A stretch of DNA of 64,000 nucleotides from Saccharomycopsis fibuligera x Saccharomycopsis cf. fibuligera (taxonomy: Eukaryota > Ascomycota > Saccharomycetes > Ascoideales > Saccharomycopsidaceae): positions 124,001-188,000 of the forward strand of contig CP012815.1 of assembly GCA_001936135.1 (NCBI GenBank), given 5' to 3'. A program made the translations under genes and the position numbers. Under the pieces are notes generated by a model. The model was not told the DNA's origin. It saw only the letters and a list, made by a program, of their open reading frames with translations, and did no database searches. Position 1 is the stretch's first letter; each line of letters begins with the position of its first letter. Below are positions 42,442-52,400 of the stretch, piece by piece.

Positions 42442-43902
42442 ATGACTGAAACCACCACCACCACCACCACCACCCCGCTCATCCTCCAAAGCAACATCGC
42501 CCTGGCCAAACCAATGGCCGTCGACGGCAACGGCATCCACATCACCCTCGAGGACCCCATCACCAAGCACCGCACCACCTTGATTGATGGCTCCACCGGC
42601 GCAGCCGTCGGCGCCGTGGGCCACAGGGACCCCGACATCATCAGGGCAATGCAACAGGCCGCAGAGTCCTCAGTCTACAACTACCCAGCCGCCGTCTCAA
42701 ACTATCCGGCAGAGAACTTGGCCAGGTTCTTGGTTGAAAACTCGCCCCCGGGGAGCTTTGGCGCCGCCTTGATCACCGGCTCCGGCTCAGAGAGCATCGA
42801 GAACGCCCTCAAGTTGGCAAAGCAGTACCAGGACCAGGTTGGCCAGCCGCAGCGCTACAAGTTTGTCTCCAGGGAGAAGAGCTACCACGGCTACACCTTG
42901 GGCGCCTTGGCCCTCGGCCACAATCCTCGCCGCACCAGATTCAACAAGTTCTTGGGAAACGACGACACCTTTTTGAAGACCAGCGCCGTGTACCCGTACC
43001 GGGACTTGCAAAACGGCGAGTCCTTGCAGCAGTACAAGGACCGTTTGGTCAAAGAGGTTGAGGACACCTTCGTTGCCAACGACCCGTCCACCATCGTTGC
43101 CTTTGTCGCTGAGACGGTTGGCGGCTCGACCTTTGGCACCTGTCCGCCGGTGCCAGGCTACTTTGAAGGCGTCAGGGCGGTGTGCCACAAGTATGGCATT
43201 CTCTTCATTTTGGACGAGGTGATGTGCGGCATTGGCCGCTGTGGCACCTTCCACGCCTGGGAGCAATACTTGCCTGAGGGCCACGGCCAGGGACCAGACT
43301 TGCAAACCATCGGTAAGACCCTCGGCGGTGGGTACGTCACCATTGCCGCTGTCCTAGTGTCCCCAAGGGTCAAAAACGCGTTGGTTGGCACTGATGGGTC
43401 TGGCTACATTATCGGGGCCCAGACGTACCACCAGCACAGCTTCAACTGCTCGGTGGCCCTCGCGGTGCAGGAGAAGGTCAAGCGCGATAGCTTGATCTCC
43501 AACATCTACCAGCAGGGGAACTACATGGGCCAGCAGCTCAAGTCCAGCTTGCTTGGAGCAGGAGGAGCAGGAGCAAGAGGAGGATCCAAGATTGTCGGCG
43601 ACGTCAGAGGCAGCGGCGGGTTCTGGTCCCTCGAGCTCGTCAAGAACGTCAGCACCAAGGAGCCATTCCCAGCAAGTTTGAAGATGCATGGCGTTGTAGC
43701 AGACAAGATCAAGCAGTTGGGCGCCACGTCGATGCCGTGTCCCGGCACAGTGGACAACCATGTTGGCGACCATGTGTTGTTCTCGCCCAGTTTCATCATT
43801 TCCAAAGAGCAGGTGGACGAGTTGGTGCTGATTGTGGTTGAGGCGGTCAAGCTGGTTGAGGCAGAGTACAAGGACGTTATCGATGGTCACAATCAACACT
43901 GA
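42442..43902 (+). CDS. class III (omega-amino-acid type) aminotransferase, copy 1
   Basis: PLP-dependent aminotransferase of the AgaT/4-aminobutyrate class, 486 residues. It resembles the fungal and bacterial group annotated loosely as 4-aminobutyrate or omega-amino-acid aminotransferases, not the true Uga1. The substrate cannot be read from sequence. Signatures: DGSTGAAVGAVGHRDPDI near the N terminus, SGSESIENALKLAKQY (113-129), the PLP Asp in FILDEVMCGIGR (D258) and the Schiff-base lysine in TIGKTLGGGYVT (K292). No transit peptide is evident; the start has an eight-Thr run. Third positions are strongly GC-rich. A second copy lies at 54913, and residues about 183-308 are nearly identical at DNA level between the two. 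Confidence 0.85.
   Translation: MTETTTTTTTTPLILQSNIALAKPMAVDGNGIHITLEDPITKHRTTLIDGSTGAAVGAVGHRDPDIIRAMQQAAESSVYNYPAAVSNYPAENLARFLVENSPPGSFGAALITGSGSESIENALKLAKQYQDQVGQPQRYKFVSREKSYHGYTLGALALGHNPRRTRFNKFLGNDDTFLKTSAVYPYRDLQNGESLQQYKDRLVKEVEDTFVANDPSTIVAFVAETVGGSTFGTCPPVPGYFEGVRAVCHKYGILFILDEVMCGIGRCGTFHAWEQYLPEGHGQGPDLQTIGKTLGGGYVTIAAVLVSPRVKNALVGTDGSGYIIGAQTYHQHSFNCSVALAVQEKVKRDSLISNIYQQGNYMGQQLKSSLLGAGGAGARGGSKIVGDVRGSGGFWSLELVKNVSTKEPFPASLKMHGVVADKIKQLGATSMPCPGTVDNHVGDHVLFSPSFIISKEQVDELVLIVVEAVKLVEAEYKDVIDGHNQH
42988..43366 (+). repeat. near-identical tract shared with aminotransferase 2 (donor-like)
   Basis: 379 bp matching 55435-55807, with one synonymous substitution (C at 43000 versus A at 55447) and one 6-bp length difference near 43282. 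Its GC-rich codon use is the same as in the rest of this gene. Similarity drops sharply at both borders. Confidence 0.92.
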
Positions 43903-44100
43903 TTGCTGTCAACAAACTTTTATTTATTTATCTTTGTTGCTTATTCTACACCAATAAAATAGATTGCCCATTCTTGAACACGGACAAAACTGTAGTTTTC
44001 TGGTCTGCTGCGCAGTGCAAGCTCAACATTGATCTTTATTCAAAGAATGTGTGTATATATATATACATACATACATACAGGGCCTTGCTCGCTCGCTCGC

Positions 44101-44730
44101 TCACTTGTAATTTGGGGGCCGGTTCTTTTTGTTTCTCTCTAGCCGGACAACCAACCAGTCTATTGCCTCCTTCACCCCTTGCCCTTTCAACGCACTCACG
44201 GGCAACACGCGGCTGTCTCTGGCGCTCAAGTGTTGCGCCACCTTGTTGAAGATCTCCTTGATGTCCTGCACCTCCAAGTGGTCTTCCAAGTCCTGCTTGT
44301 TGGCAAGCATCAATATGGGTATGCTCTTGTCAATGTGCTTTTCCTCGTCCACCAAGTTCTCGTCCGGATTGAATATCTGCATGAGCTCCTGCTGGCACTC
44401 CTCAATCTTGTCGCGGTCGCCGCTGTCCACAAGAAACACAATGGCGTGGGCAACTTCAAAGTAGTTGTCCCACATTGCCCGCAACTCCTTCTGGCCAGCC
44501 AAGTCCCACAACTTGAGCAGGATCTTGCTGTCGTAGCGGATGTTCCCCACGTTCTGCCCCACCGTCGGCAAGATCCGCTTTGGCTTCTTGTAGCTGTTGT
44601 TCTTGTCGTAGAGCTCTTTGATCTTTTCCAAGATTGTGGTCTTGCCGGCATTCTCAAGCCCTAGTAGAAGCACAGAGTACTCCTCGCGTTTGTTGTAGTT
44701 GTCAATGAGTCCTTTCACCAAATGGAACAT
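44101..44730 (-). CDS. ARL3: Arf-like small GTPase Arl3 (ARFRP1)
   Basis: Golgi GTPase that recruits Arl1 and its golgin effectors; yeast Arl3 is N-acetylated and targeted through Sys1. It has 209 residues (yeast 198). The N terminus MFHLVKGL matches yeast Arl3 and lacks the myristoylated Gly2 of Arf. P-loop GLENAGKTT is at residues 24-32, the switch I region PTVGQN at 55-60, switch II WDLAGQ at 75-80, NKQD for guanine binding, and the tail SARDSRVLPVSALKGQGVKE, then RLERNKKNRPPNYK, nearly matching yeast. Switch II has Ala78 where Arf proteins usually have Gly. Codon 71 is CTG (44518-44520). The gene converges with aminotransferase 1 at a 198-nt gap. Confidence 0.93.
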   Translation of the reverse strand: MFHLVKGLIDNYNKREEYSVLLLGLENAGKTTILEKIKELYDKNNSYKKPKRILPTVGQNVGNIRYDSKILLKLWDLAGQKELRAMWDNYFEVAHAIVFLVDSGDRDKIEECQQELMQIFNPDENLVDEEKHIDKSIPILMLANKQDLEDHLEVQDIKEIFNKVAQHLSARDSRVLPVSALKGQGVKEAIDWLVVRLERNKKNRPPNYK

Positions 44731-45133
44731 TGTGCTGTTTTGTTGTTGTTGTTGTTGTTGTTGTTGTTGGCGGTGGCATATCTGGTGCTCGCTCGCTCGC
44801 TCGCTCCTCTCTTCCTCTTTCTCTCTTTCTCTCTTTCTTTCTTTCTCTTTCTTTCTTTCTTTCTCTCTCTCCCTCCCTCTCCGTGATTTTATTTGGATTT
44901 TTTATTGTTGATTTGGATCGGGAAAAAAAGAGAACACCGCAACACCCGCGCGCGGAATTAATTAAAAGCCCCGCAAGGCTGGTGCAGAAGCCGCCCTCCT
45001 CCTCCCCAAAAAAAGAATTTTTTTCAAAAAAAAAAAAAAAAAAATATCATTCATCGATAACCAACATCAACAACATGGTACTAGCAACTAAAATAGATCA
45101 CTGGCCAAAGTGCACACCCACACAACACACACA
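44731..45133. promoter_or_regulatory. divergent ARL3 / methyltransferase promoter region
   Basis: Microsatellite-rich: a (CAA/TTG)n tract next to ARL3, (GCTC)n at about 44788-44806, and a long CT-rich stretch (44808-44881). An A-run (about 45028-45043) follows near the methyltransferase start. An upstream ATG at 45075 opens a 26-codon frame overlapping the main start. Confidence 0.55.
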
Positions 45134-45155
45134 ATGTTGCCTCACGCTAGGCTGA
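45075..45155 (+). promoter_or_regulatory. overlapping upstream ORF of the methyltransferase gene
   Basis: The ATG at 45075 starts a 26-codon frame ending at 45155, past the main ATG at 45134 and out of frame with it. If it lies within the transcript, most scanning ribosomes that use it would miss the main start. Whether the mRNA begins upstream of 45075 is unknown. Confidence 0.45.
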
Positions 45156-47062
45156 TTGCCCTCAGACTATCGCGTCGTGACCACCGCCACCGCCACTTTT
45201 CTTCTTCCTCCTCCTCCTCCTCCTCCCCAGCAGCACCAAAAGACTCAAATAAAAATGCCCCAATATACGAACCTGACTTCTCAATCACCCCCACCACCTA
45301 CGCGTACCAGCTCCCGTTGCCTCAAGAGCCAGAATCGCACATCCGCGTCAGCGCCAGCCCCGTGTCGATGGTGTTTGAAATCACCGGGGTCCCCACCTCG
45401 ACCACCAACCATGCCACCAACTTGGAAGCGTTCGACAACTACCCACTCACAACCTTTAAAAAGCTCAGCAGCCAGTACGCGGCGTTGCAGGCCCGGCAGC
45501 GCAAGCTCGGCGCCCTGGCGGCGCAGAAGCTCAACTTCCAGATCGAAAAGCCCAAGAACTTGAAGATGACAACCAAGGACTTTATCGACGACAGCTTGTA
45601 CAACCCCAGCTACGGGTACTTTAACAAGGATGTGGAGATTTTCAACATCAGCAGCGAGCCGTTCGAAGACTATAGCAAGATCAAATCGATCGACGACTTT
45701 ATGGACCAGTGGGCTCAAAAGTACAGCAAGTACAGTGCCAGCACCGCTGGCAGCAGCAGCAGCGGCCAGCAGCTTTGGCATACCCCAACAGAACTTTTCC
45801 AGCCGTACTATGGCGAAGCAGTGGCCAGGTTTCTAGTGGCCAAGTTCCAGCAGAAGCAGCTCGACAGGTTGGTGATTTACGAGATGGGGGCCGGTAATGG
45901 GACATTGATGCGCAACGTGCTCAACTACATTGAAAAGAATCATCCCCAAGTGTACAACGTGACGGAGTATCGGATAATTGAGATTTCCAGTAAATTGTTT
46001 AGCAAGCAAAAGCAGACGGCCCAGGGCCAGAGCCAAAGCCAGGGCCAAAGCCAGAGCCAAAGCCAGAGCCAGGGCGCTGGCAAAGTCGGCAAGCATGGCA
46101 GCAAAGTGAAAATCATCAACAAGGACATTTTCCAGTGGGACAAAGTTGTCCAGGACGAGGTGTTTTTCCTTGCCTTTGAGGTGTTTGACAACTTTGCTCA
46201 TGACGTGCTCAAGTACAATATCCACTCAATGTTGCCGTACCAGGGCTACGTGGCCATTGACAAGCACAACGAGTTCCGCGAGTATTTCAGTCCGCAGCTC
46301 GATAAGTGGGTTCGGTTGTACTTGCAGCATCGCGAACAAACAGCATATCACCAAAAGACAACACTGTTGCAAAAAAACAGCAGCGGCGGCAGCAGCAGCA
46401 GCAGCTGGAGCAGTCTCTTGAGCAGAGCCATGAACCCCAAGTCGCCGCTCGACGAGTTGCCGCAGTGGAACGAGCTCAAAAACTACTTTTGGCCATTCAG
46501 AAACAAGCTCACCGCCAGCTCAGAGTTCATTCCCACCAAGCTCTTGGAGTTTTTCTACGTGTTGAAGAACTACTTTCCAAAGCACCATTTGGTGAGCACG
46601 GATTTCAGCTCGTTGCCCGGGGCCTTGCCCCAGACTTACAATGGGCCCGTGGTGCAGACGTTGTTCAAGCAGAGCGACCCAAGCAGCGCGGCGCTGACGG
46701 TGCTTGCAAAGCCCAAGCAGCTAGACTCCTCGGCCAGCTCGGCCAGCTCGGCCGGCACCAGCAGCCTCAGCGAAAAGGAAAAGAAAAAACTCGAGTACAA
46801 AGTAAACTACATTCCCAGAGACAGAATGGTAACGACGTCAACATACATGGTGAACCAGGGCTACTTTGACATTATGTTCCCCACAAACTTTGCCCTAGTG
46901 CTGGAGATTTACAGCCAAGTGACTGGGCGCGCCGCCAAACACGAATCTCACGCCGACTTCTTGAAGCAGTGGGCAGACGTCGACAAGACCAGGTGTGTCA
47001 ATGGCGAGAATCCAATGTTGGAGTTTTACAAGAACGTGGAGTTTATGTACACGGAGAACTGA
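45134..47062 (+). CDS. mitochondrial SAM-dependent methyltransferase, MidA/NDUFAF7 family
   Basis: Predicted matrix arginine methyltransferase-type protein of the Methyltransf_28 (DUF185) family, 642 residues. Human NDUFAF7 methylates an Arg of a complex I subunit during assembly, and CTG-clade yeasts keep complex I, so that role is likely but inferred. The N terminus (MLPHARLIALRLSRRDHRHR) is an Arg/His-rich presequence without acidic residues before a Ser run. The family core includes the TPTELFQPYYGEAVARF segment, the SAM-binding motif VIYEMGAGNGTLMRNVL (about 245-261) and FFLAFEVFDNFAHDVL. A Gln/Ser repeat (about 295-315) and Ser-rich loops lengthen it. The frame opens eight codons earlier at a GTG; the first in-frame ATG is 45134. 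Third positions are GC-rich. Confidence 0.82.
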   Translation: MLPHARLIALRLSRRDHRHRHFSSSSSSSSSPAAPKDSNKNAPIYEPDFSITPTTYAYQLPLPQEPESHIRVSASPVSMVFEITGVPTSTTNHATNLEAFDNYPLTTFKKLSSQYAALQARQRKLGALAAQKLNFQIEKPKNLKMTTKDFIDDSLYNPSYGYFNKDVEIFNISSEPFEDYSKIKSIDDFMDQWAQKYSKYSASTAGSSSSGQQLWHTPTELFQPYYGEAVARFLVAKFQQKQLDRLVIYEMGAGNGTLMRNVLNYIEKNHPQVYNVTEYRIIEISSKLFSKQKQTAQGQSQSQGQSQSQSQSQGAGKVGKHGSKVKIINKDIFQWDKVVQDEVFFLAFEVFDNFAHDVLKYNIHSMLPYQGYVAIDKHNEFREYFSPQLDKWVRLYLQHREQTAYHQKTTLLQKNSSGGSSSSSWSSLLSRAMNPKSPLDELPQWNELKNYFWPFRNKLTASSEFIPTKLLEFFYVLKNYFPKHHLVSTDFSSLPGALPQTYNGPVVQTLFKQSDPSSAALTVLAKPKQLDSSASSASSAGTSSLSEKEKKKLEYKVNYIPRDRMVTTSTYMVNQGYFDIMFPTNFALVLEIYSQVTGRAAKHESHADFLKQWADVDKTRCVNGENPMLEFYKNVEFMYTEN

Positions 47063-47712
47063 GCTAGCTAGGAGCAATAGTGATTATGATAGAATGATAT
47101 AATATTATAATATAATAATAGTAATAGTAATAGTAATAGTTATAGTGTATCGTGACAAACACGGGGAGCCATTACGGCGGGCGAACGTACTCTGCAGACC
47201 ACATGACGCATCACATGATCTGAACAGCCCCCAAGAGGGCTAATACCAGCCCAGAAGGAGATCACATGCTCTGCAGGTGGCCGCTATCACACCCTTGCAC
47301 CGCACCGTAAACCGCGCTCTCTGTACCACGTGACACTTACAAAGCGGTTACGCAGCGCTGTCTTTTCACGTTTTTTTTTGCTGCTTTTCTCAGTTGTTGT
47401 CTCCAACCAGCCGGTGCCACCCAGCCGGTGCCTCTCATTCTCTCTCTCTCTCTCTCTCTCTGTCTACTCTCTGTACTGGGCTCTCTCCCTCTCTCTCTCT
47501 CCGTACTGGGCTGCTGCTGCTGCTGCTGCTGGGCTCTCCCTCCCGCTACCGCTACCGCTGCTGCTCACTGAAAATTTGCATCGCTACTGCCAGGAGTAAG
47601 AAAAAAAAAAAAAAAATTCCAAAGAAAAATATCAACTTTTTTAATACTGTTGTTTAATTCTTCCCTCTTACTGCCTAAGGACGAATAGTAAACACACTAC
47701 AACATATCCACA
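47063..47712 (+). promoter_or_regulatory. RPL16: RPL16 promoter region
   Basis: Contains CACGTGAC at 47327-47334, the Cbf1-type E-box, about 380 nt before the ATG. CACATGAC (47200-47207) and two related CACATG motifs lie further upstream. In C. albicans, Cbf1 acts with Tbf1 on ribosomal protein genes. CT microsatellites (about 47437-47502) and an A-run lead into the 5' leader. Factor binding is inferred. Confidence 0.55.
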
Positions 47713-48941
47713 ATGAGTACTTTTGAACCAGTTATTATCATTGACGGTATGTAATAATCTTTGGCAATCTAATCTCGCCAGCGAAGCAACACCCACAAAG
47801 CAACGCAAAGCAAAGCAAAACAAAGCAAAAATGAAAGAACTGGTTACTCAAGTCTTTCCCAGGTCAGCATAGCATAGCACAGCACAGCACAGTACGTGGA
47901 AAACTCAACACGCCATTACCAAATATCCAGAAAGTTCCATCTTCATCATTGTCAAGAGTATCAGTAGTATCCGGATGCAAAAAGTACTAGTACTGCAAAC
48001 GAGAGTCTGACCAAAACAGAAATGACTGTCAGAACAGAACAACAAAAATAATGACTTGTAAATGAAAATATTCAAAAAGACTCTATCTACAAACAGTGCG
48101 CTTATGATACAGTTTTATCACAGCCAGGCATCTTGCACACCACAAGCCACCAGTATCGCTGTGTAAGAAGAATCAACCAGTCTGAAACGACAAACCAACT
48201 GCACTGCACACTGCCAAACACACACACACACACACTATATCGCCAAATAAACCGCAAAGTATTAGTTTTACACACACTACACTGCACTGCACTACACTGA
48301 GCGACCGACTGACTGACTAGCGTAACCGGTTTCTGTCTCCTATCTAGGATCCCCTTACTAACCCCCTAACAGGTAAAGGACACCTTTTGGGTCGTCTTGC
48401 CACCACCGTTGCCAAACAATTGTTGAACGGTCAAAAGATTGTTGTTGTGAGAGCCGAATCTTTGAACATCTCTGGTGAGTTTTTCAGAAACAAGTTAAAG
48501 TACTACGACTACTTGAGAAAAGGTACCAGATTCAACAAGTTGAGAGGTCCATTCCACTTCAGAGCCCCATCCAGAATCTTCTACAAGGCCGTCAGAGGTA
48601 TGATCCAACACAAAACCGCTAGAGGTAAGGCTGCTTTGGAAAGATTAAAGGTTTTCGAAGGTGTCCCACCTCCATACGACAAGAAGAAGAGAGTTGTCGT
48701 TCCACAAGCCTTGAGAGTCTTGAGATTGAAACCAGGTAGAAAATACACCACCATTGGCAAATTGTCCACCGAAGTCGGCTGGAAATACGAAGATGTCGTT
48801 GCTAAATTGGAAGACAAGAGAAAGGTCAGATCCGCTGAATACTACGCTAAAAAGAAGGCTCTCATCAAGAAACAAGCTGCTGCTGACGCTTCTGTTGCTG
48901 AATCTAAAGTTAGCAAAGAATTAGCCGCTCTCGGTTACTAA
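47713..48941 (+). CDS. RPL16: 60S ribosomal protein L16 (uL13), one intron
   Basis: Component of the cytosolic large ribosomal subunit, 200 residues after splicing. Exon 1 is 47713-47746 (11 codons plus one base, [11 protein letters not shown]). Exon 2 is 48373-48941, joining in frame to [20 protein letters not shown]. The whole protein closely follows yeast Rpl16 ([20 protein letters not shown], then [20 protein letters not shown], and the final ELAALGY). Codon use is extremely biased and I found no CTG codon. The intron near the 5' end is the usual place in yeast ribosomal protein genes. It lies convergent to MYO5. Confidence 0.97.
47747..48372 (+). other. RPL16: spliceosomal intron in RPL16
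   Basis: 626-nt intron with 5' splice site GTATGT (47747-47752), a perfect branch site TACTAAC (48356-48362) and 3' splice site AACAG ending at 48372. It is long for a yeast intron. CA-rich microsatellites lie near 48215-48230. I saw no convincing box C/D or H/ACA snoRNA in it. Confidence 0.95.
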
Positions 48942-49408
48942 TTGTGGAAATAATAACAATAAAAAATTTTAAAAAAAAAATTGAAAACAACAACAAGTGG
49001 ACAGAACTGGCTCTTTACTGTTTTTTTTTGAGTTTGTTTCTCCACATTGATTGATTGTTTTTTTTTTTTTTTATTTATTTATTTATTTATTTATTTTGTA
49101 TCCGTTACTAATTTCAATATAATGTCTTTATAACTTTTTATATCATATTACTGTGTAAGGAACTTGTTTTTCCAAATAAAGTTTTAATTGTCTAGATTAA
49201 TATGATTTGCTGCTTACTGTATTTATTATTGATTATTAATTTTTATATTTTTATTTTTTATTTGTAGTTCAACAGTAGTGAGAAAAAAATGATAATAAGA
49301 ATAGTAACATATCCACAATTGCCATAATAACAACAATAAATGTCTATGGAAATAATAATAAAGCACATCCAACGGCTCCCTCCCAATCGCAACTCAACTC
49401 AACTCAAC
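48942..49408. other. convergent RPL16 / MYO5 intergenic region
   Basis: 467 bp of AT-rich 3' flanking DNA with T-runs and a (TTTA)n tract near 49072-49094. No gene is seen. Confidence 0.6.
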
Positions 49409-52400
49409 TCACCAATCGTCATCATCGTCATCTTTTTCTTCTTCTTCATCGCTGTCGTACTTGTTCATCTTCTTGGCAATAGCAGCCGCCAAGTCATCGC
49501 CGAACCCAACTGATGGTCCGGGACTGGCACTGGATGCTGCTGCTCCTGCGTCAGAATCACCAGCACCAGCACCAGCAACCGCTGCCGCACCAGCAGCGCC
49601 AGCAGCGCCAGCAGCACCACCACTACTAAAGCCAGTCGCTGAAGTAGCAGCAGTTGACGACGATGGCTGTTGATACTGGTTATTACCAAACGACGACGAC
49701 GAACCACCATAGGCGTTGCCGTTGCCGCCACTGTTGGCGCCACTGTTGCTGTTGTTGGAAACCTGAGAAGCTACTGGATTCTCACACTCAGAAACATATG
49801 CAGCAGGAACCCAACCTTCCTTGGTCTGGTCCAACGTCTTGGCAAGCCACCATCCATTGGCCTCCTTCCTAGTGATGTAGACTATATCGCCGGCATTGAT
49901 TGGCAACTCTGTAGCCGCACCAGTGCCCTGGAAAGTGTATCCTGCCTTATATGTTGGGAATGATGGAACTTCTGGTACCGATGCTGGTGGAGGTGGTGGC
50001 GGCGGCGGCGACGGGGTAGCAGCCTGCTGCTGCTGTTGTGCTGGGGCCGGTGGAACAGCTCTTTGTTGCGGCACCGGCTGCTGCTGCTGCTGCTGCTGTG
50101 GCGGAGGAGTTGGAGTAGGAACCGCAGACTTTCTAGAAGGAGGCGTAGGAGCTGGTCTTTTAGTCTTTGGTCTAGCTACTGGAGGTTTAGGAGCCGGTGG
50201 CTTAGAAGCACGATTTGGTCTTGGAGGAGGCACCACCCCGGTTGACTGTTGTTGTTGTTGTTGTGGTGGTGGTGGTGGTGGTGGTGGTGGTGTTGGTCTT
50301 ACTCCTCCTGGAGCTCCTGGCTGGGAAGTCACCCCATGGGTTGCGGCGGCAGCAGCAGCAACCGCGGCAGGCGGTGGTGGTGGGACGTTTCTTGATTGTT
50401 GTTGTTGGTAGCCGCTTAAGGATGGAGCAGGCGGAGGCACTCTATGTGTAAGCTGTGGCTGTTGCTGCATAGGTGGAGGTGGTGGAACTCTGTGTGCAGA
50501 GGTTGATTGGACATGAGGTTGAGCCTGGGGCTGGAGCATTGGCGGAGGTGGTGGCATCTTGCGAGCACCAGCACCAGCACCAGCATTATAACCAAACCCA
50601 TTGGAAGCTGGAGGTGGTGCTAACGATTTTGTTGGTTTTGGATTATATTGCACCGCTTGACTTACCGTGTCACTAATTGCACTTGGTCTGGTCTTATATG
50701 GATACTTAACATTACTAGGCTTGCCCTTTGGCTTCTTTTTCGAAACTGAATTCGCAGGATTACCTTCTTGTACTGAAATTGTACCAGATTTGTAAAAGTC
50801 GTAATTCTTTGGTGCAGTCGCACTGACTTGACATTTAACTTTATGCAATTTGTTGCTTCCGGCCTTCTTCTTGTATTCAATAAATGGTCCAATCTTGATT
50901 TGCAAACCAGAGTTGATTTGCTTCAAATGCGTTAGCAACTCGGTTTTGAAGACACAGTTAATGAAAATGTCAGGAATGGTCGACAGAGACAAATTCAAAG
51001 CAATCCAGTCATCTTGCAAATTGGTCAAACTGACTCCCTGAATAGTGCCCGTCGGAACAGTGTATTCTTTAGCATATTGCACTTGATTTTCCACCACTGC
51101 TTCATTAACAATGAAAAAATTGTTACCGGTTAAAATGAAAATTCGCGGTAATCTTTGAGATGATCTACCGAATTTTGCATGCAAAAGTTCGCCCCTGACA
51201 GAAAACACCACTTTTTCATTGATCCCAGTTTGCTTAATAATAACTCTGCCCAACCCCTTGTACTCATTACAACCCAAATAATCACCCAAAAACTGTCTTG
51301 AGCCCAATAATGACATGGACCGTCTTTGCTTTCTTGAGCCTAGCAACTTAGTACCGTAATCACGAACTTGTTCATACTTGTTGCCATCTTTGCGTTCTCT
51401 CCATAATCTTTGAAACTTGATGGCAGCATCCACTTTGCGTTTCCAATATCTACGCCATGCTCGTTGAATTCTAGCCGCCATGTTATGCCAGTACTTATCC
51501 TTCATGGTTTCAAGGGCGAACAAAGTTTCTGGACTCTTGATAAAAATCTTGGTAGTACCCAATTGGTATTCAGAGGTTGGAATCGCTGAATCTTTCAAAA
51601 TTGCCACACAGGCTCCCTGGGCGTCACCTTCCCAGATATAGTCACCGGCATAAGAACATTTTGGTGATAAAAGATAAAACCGCTCAGCAAATTTTTCAAA
51701 AGTGGTACGATAGGCAAAACCAGCTCTTCTAATTCTAACGTTTTCTTTCAAACCCAAGTATTTGACTTGATGCAAAACCTGTTTTTCATCATACTCTAAT
51801 GGACCCTTTCTTTGATTTGGTTTAATAGTTCTAATGTATGAAGGCGTTGCTTGTGACAAGGTTTCCACTAACAAATTGGCGGATTTCTTGATCTTGTCAC
51901 TAGCCGTTGTAGATTTGCCCCTCTTGTTGACTTGTGGTTGATATTGTGGACCATACAATGTTTGATTCAAAAATTGGTTTTGCGAAGTATCAATCAATTC
52001 TCTCAAGTCTTTTAGAAGTTGATCCTTGTTCTTATCCGTCATGTTGGAAATTTCATAGTCCACATCCCCGGCATAATGCTTAACAATAAATTTGGTTGAT
52101 CTTAACTCAAAATGCTTATTACTAGCTACCATGTTCAATCTTTGACTGAAAGAAGAATCAGCAGCGCTAGAATCAGCATGAGCAGTAGCACATGCGTCAT
52201 TAAGGGCAGCAAAAATCCCAACTGGTCTAGTGCTTTCAATCAAATCACAGACAATCTTATTATTGAAATAATCAATTGGCTTCCATTCAATCTGCTCGCG
52301 AACATATTCTTCTTGTTCCGCCTTCAAAGTCAATTCAATGAAAATTTGCTGAAGCTTTTCATTAACGTAGTTAATACACAATTGTTCGAAAGAATTATGC

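Noticed and set aside
42442-43902. Horizontal transfer as the cause of the GC-rich aminotransferase
   Set aside because: Its neighbours, including clear yeast genes such as ARL3, share the same composition, and the AT-rich paralogue lies in the same chromosome region.
48000-48060. Possible box C/D snoRNA in the RPL16 intron
   Set aside because: The C-box-like ATGACTG does not match the consensus and no D box sits at the right spacing with terminal pairing.
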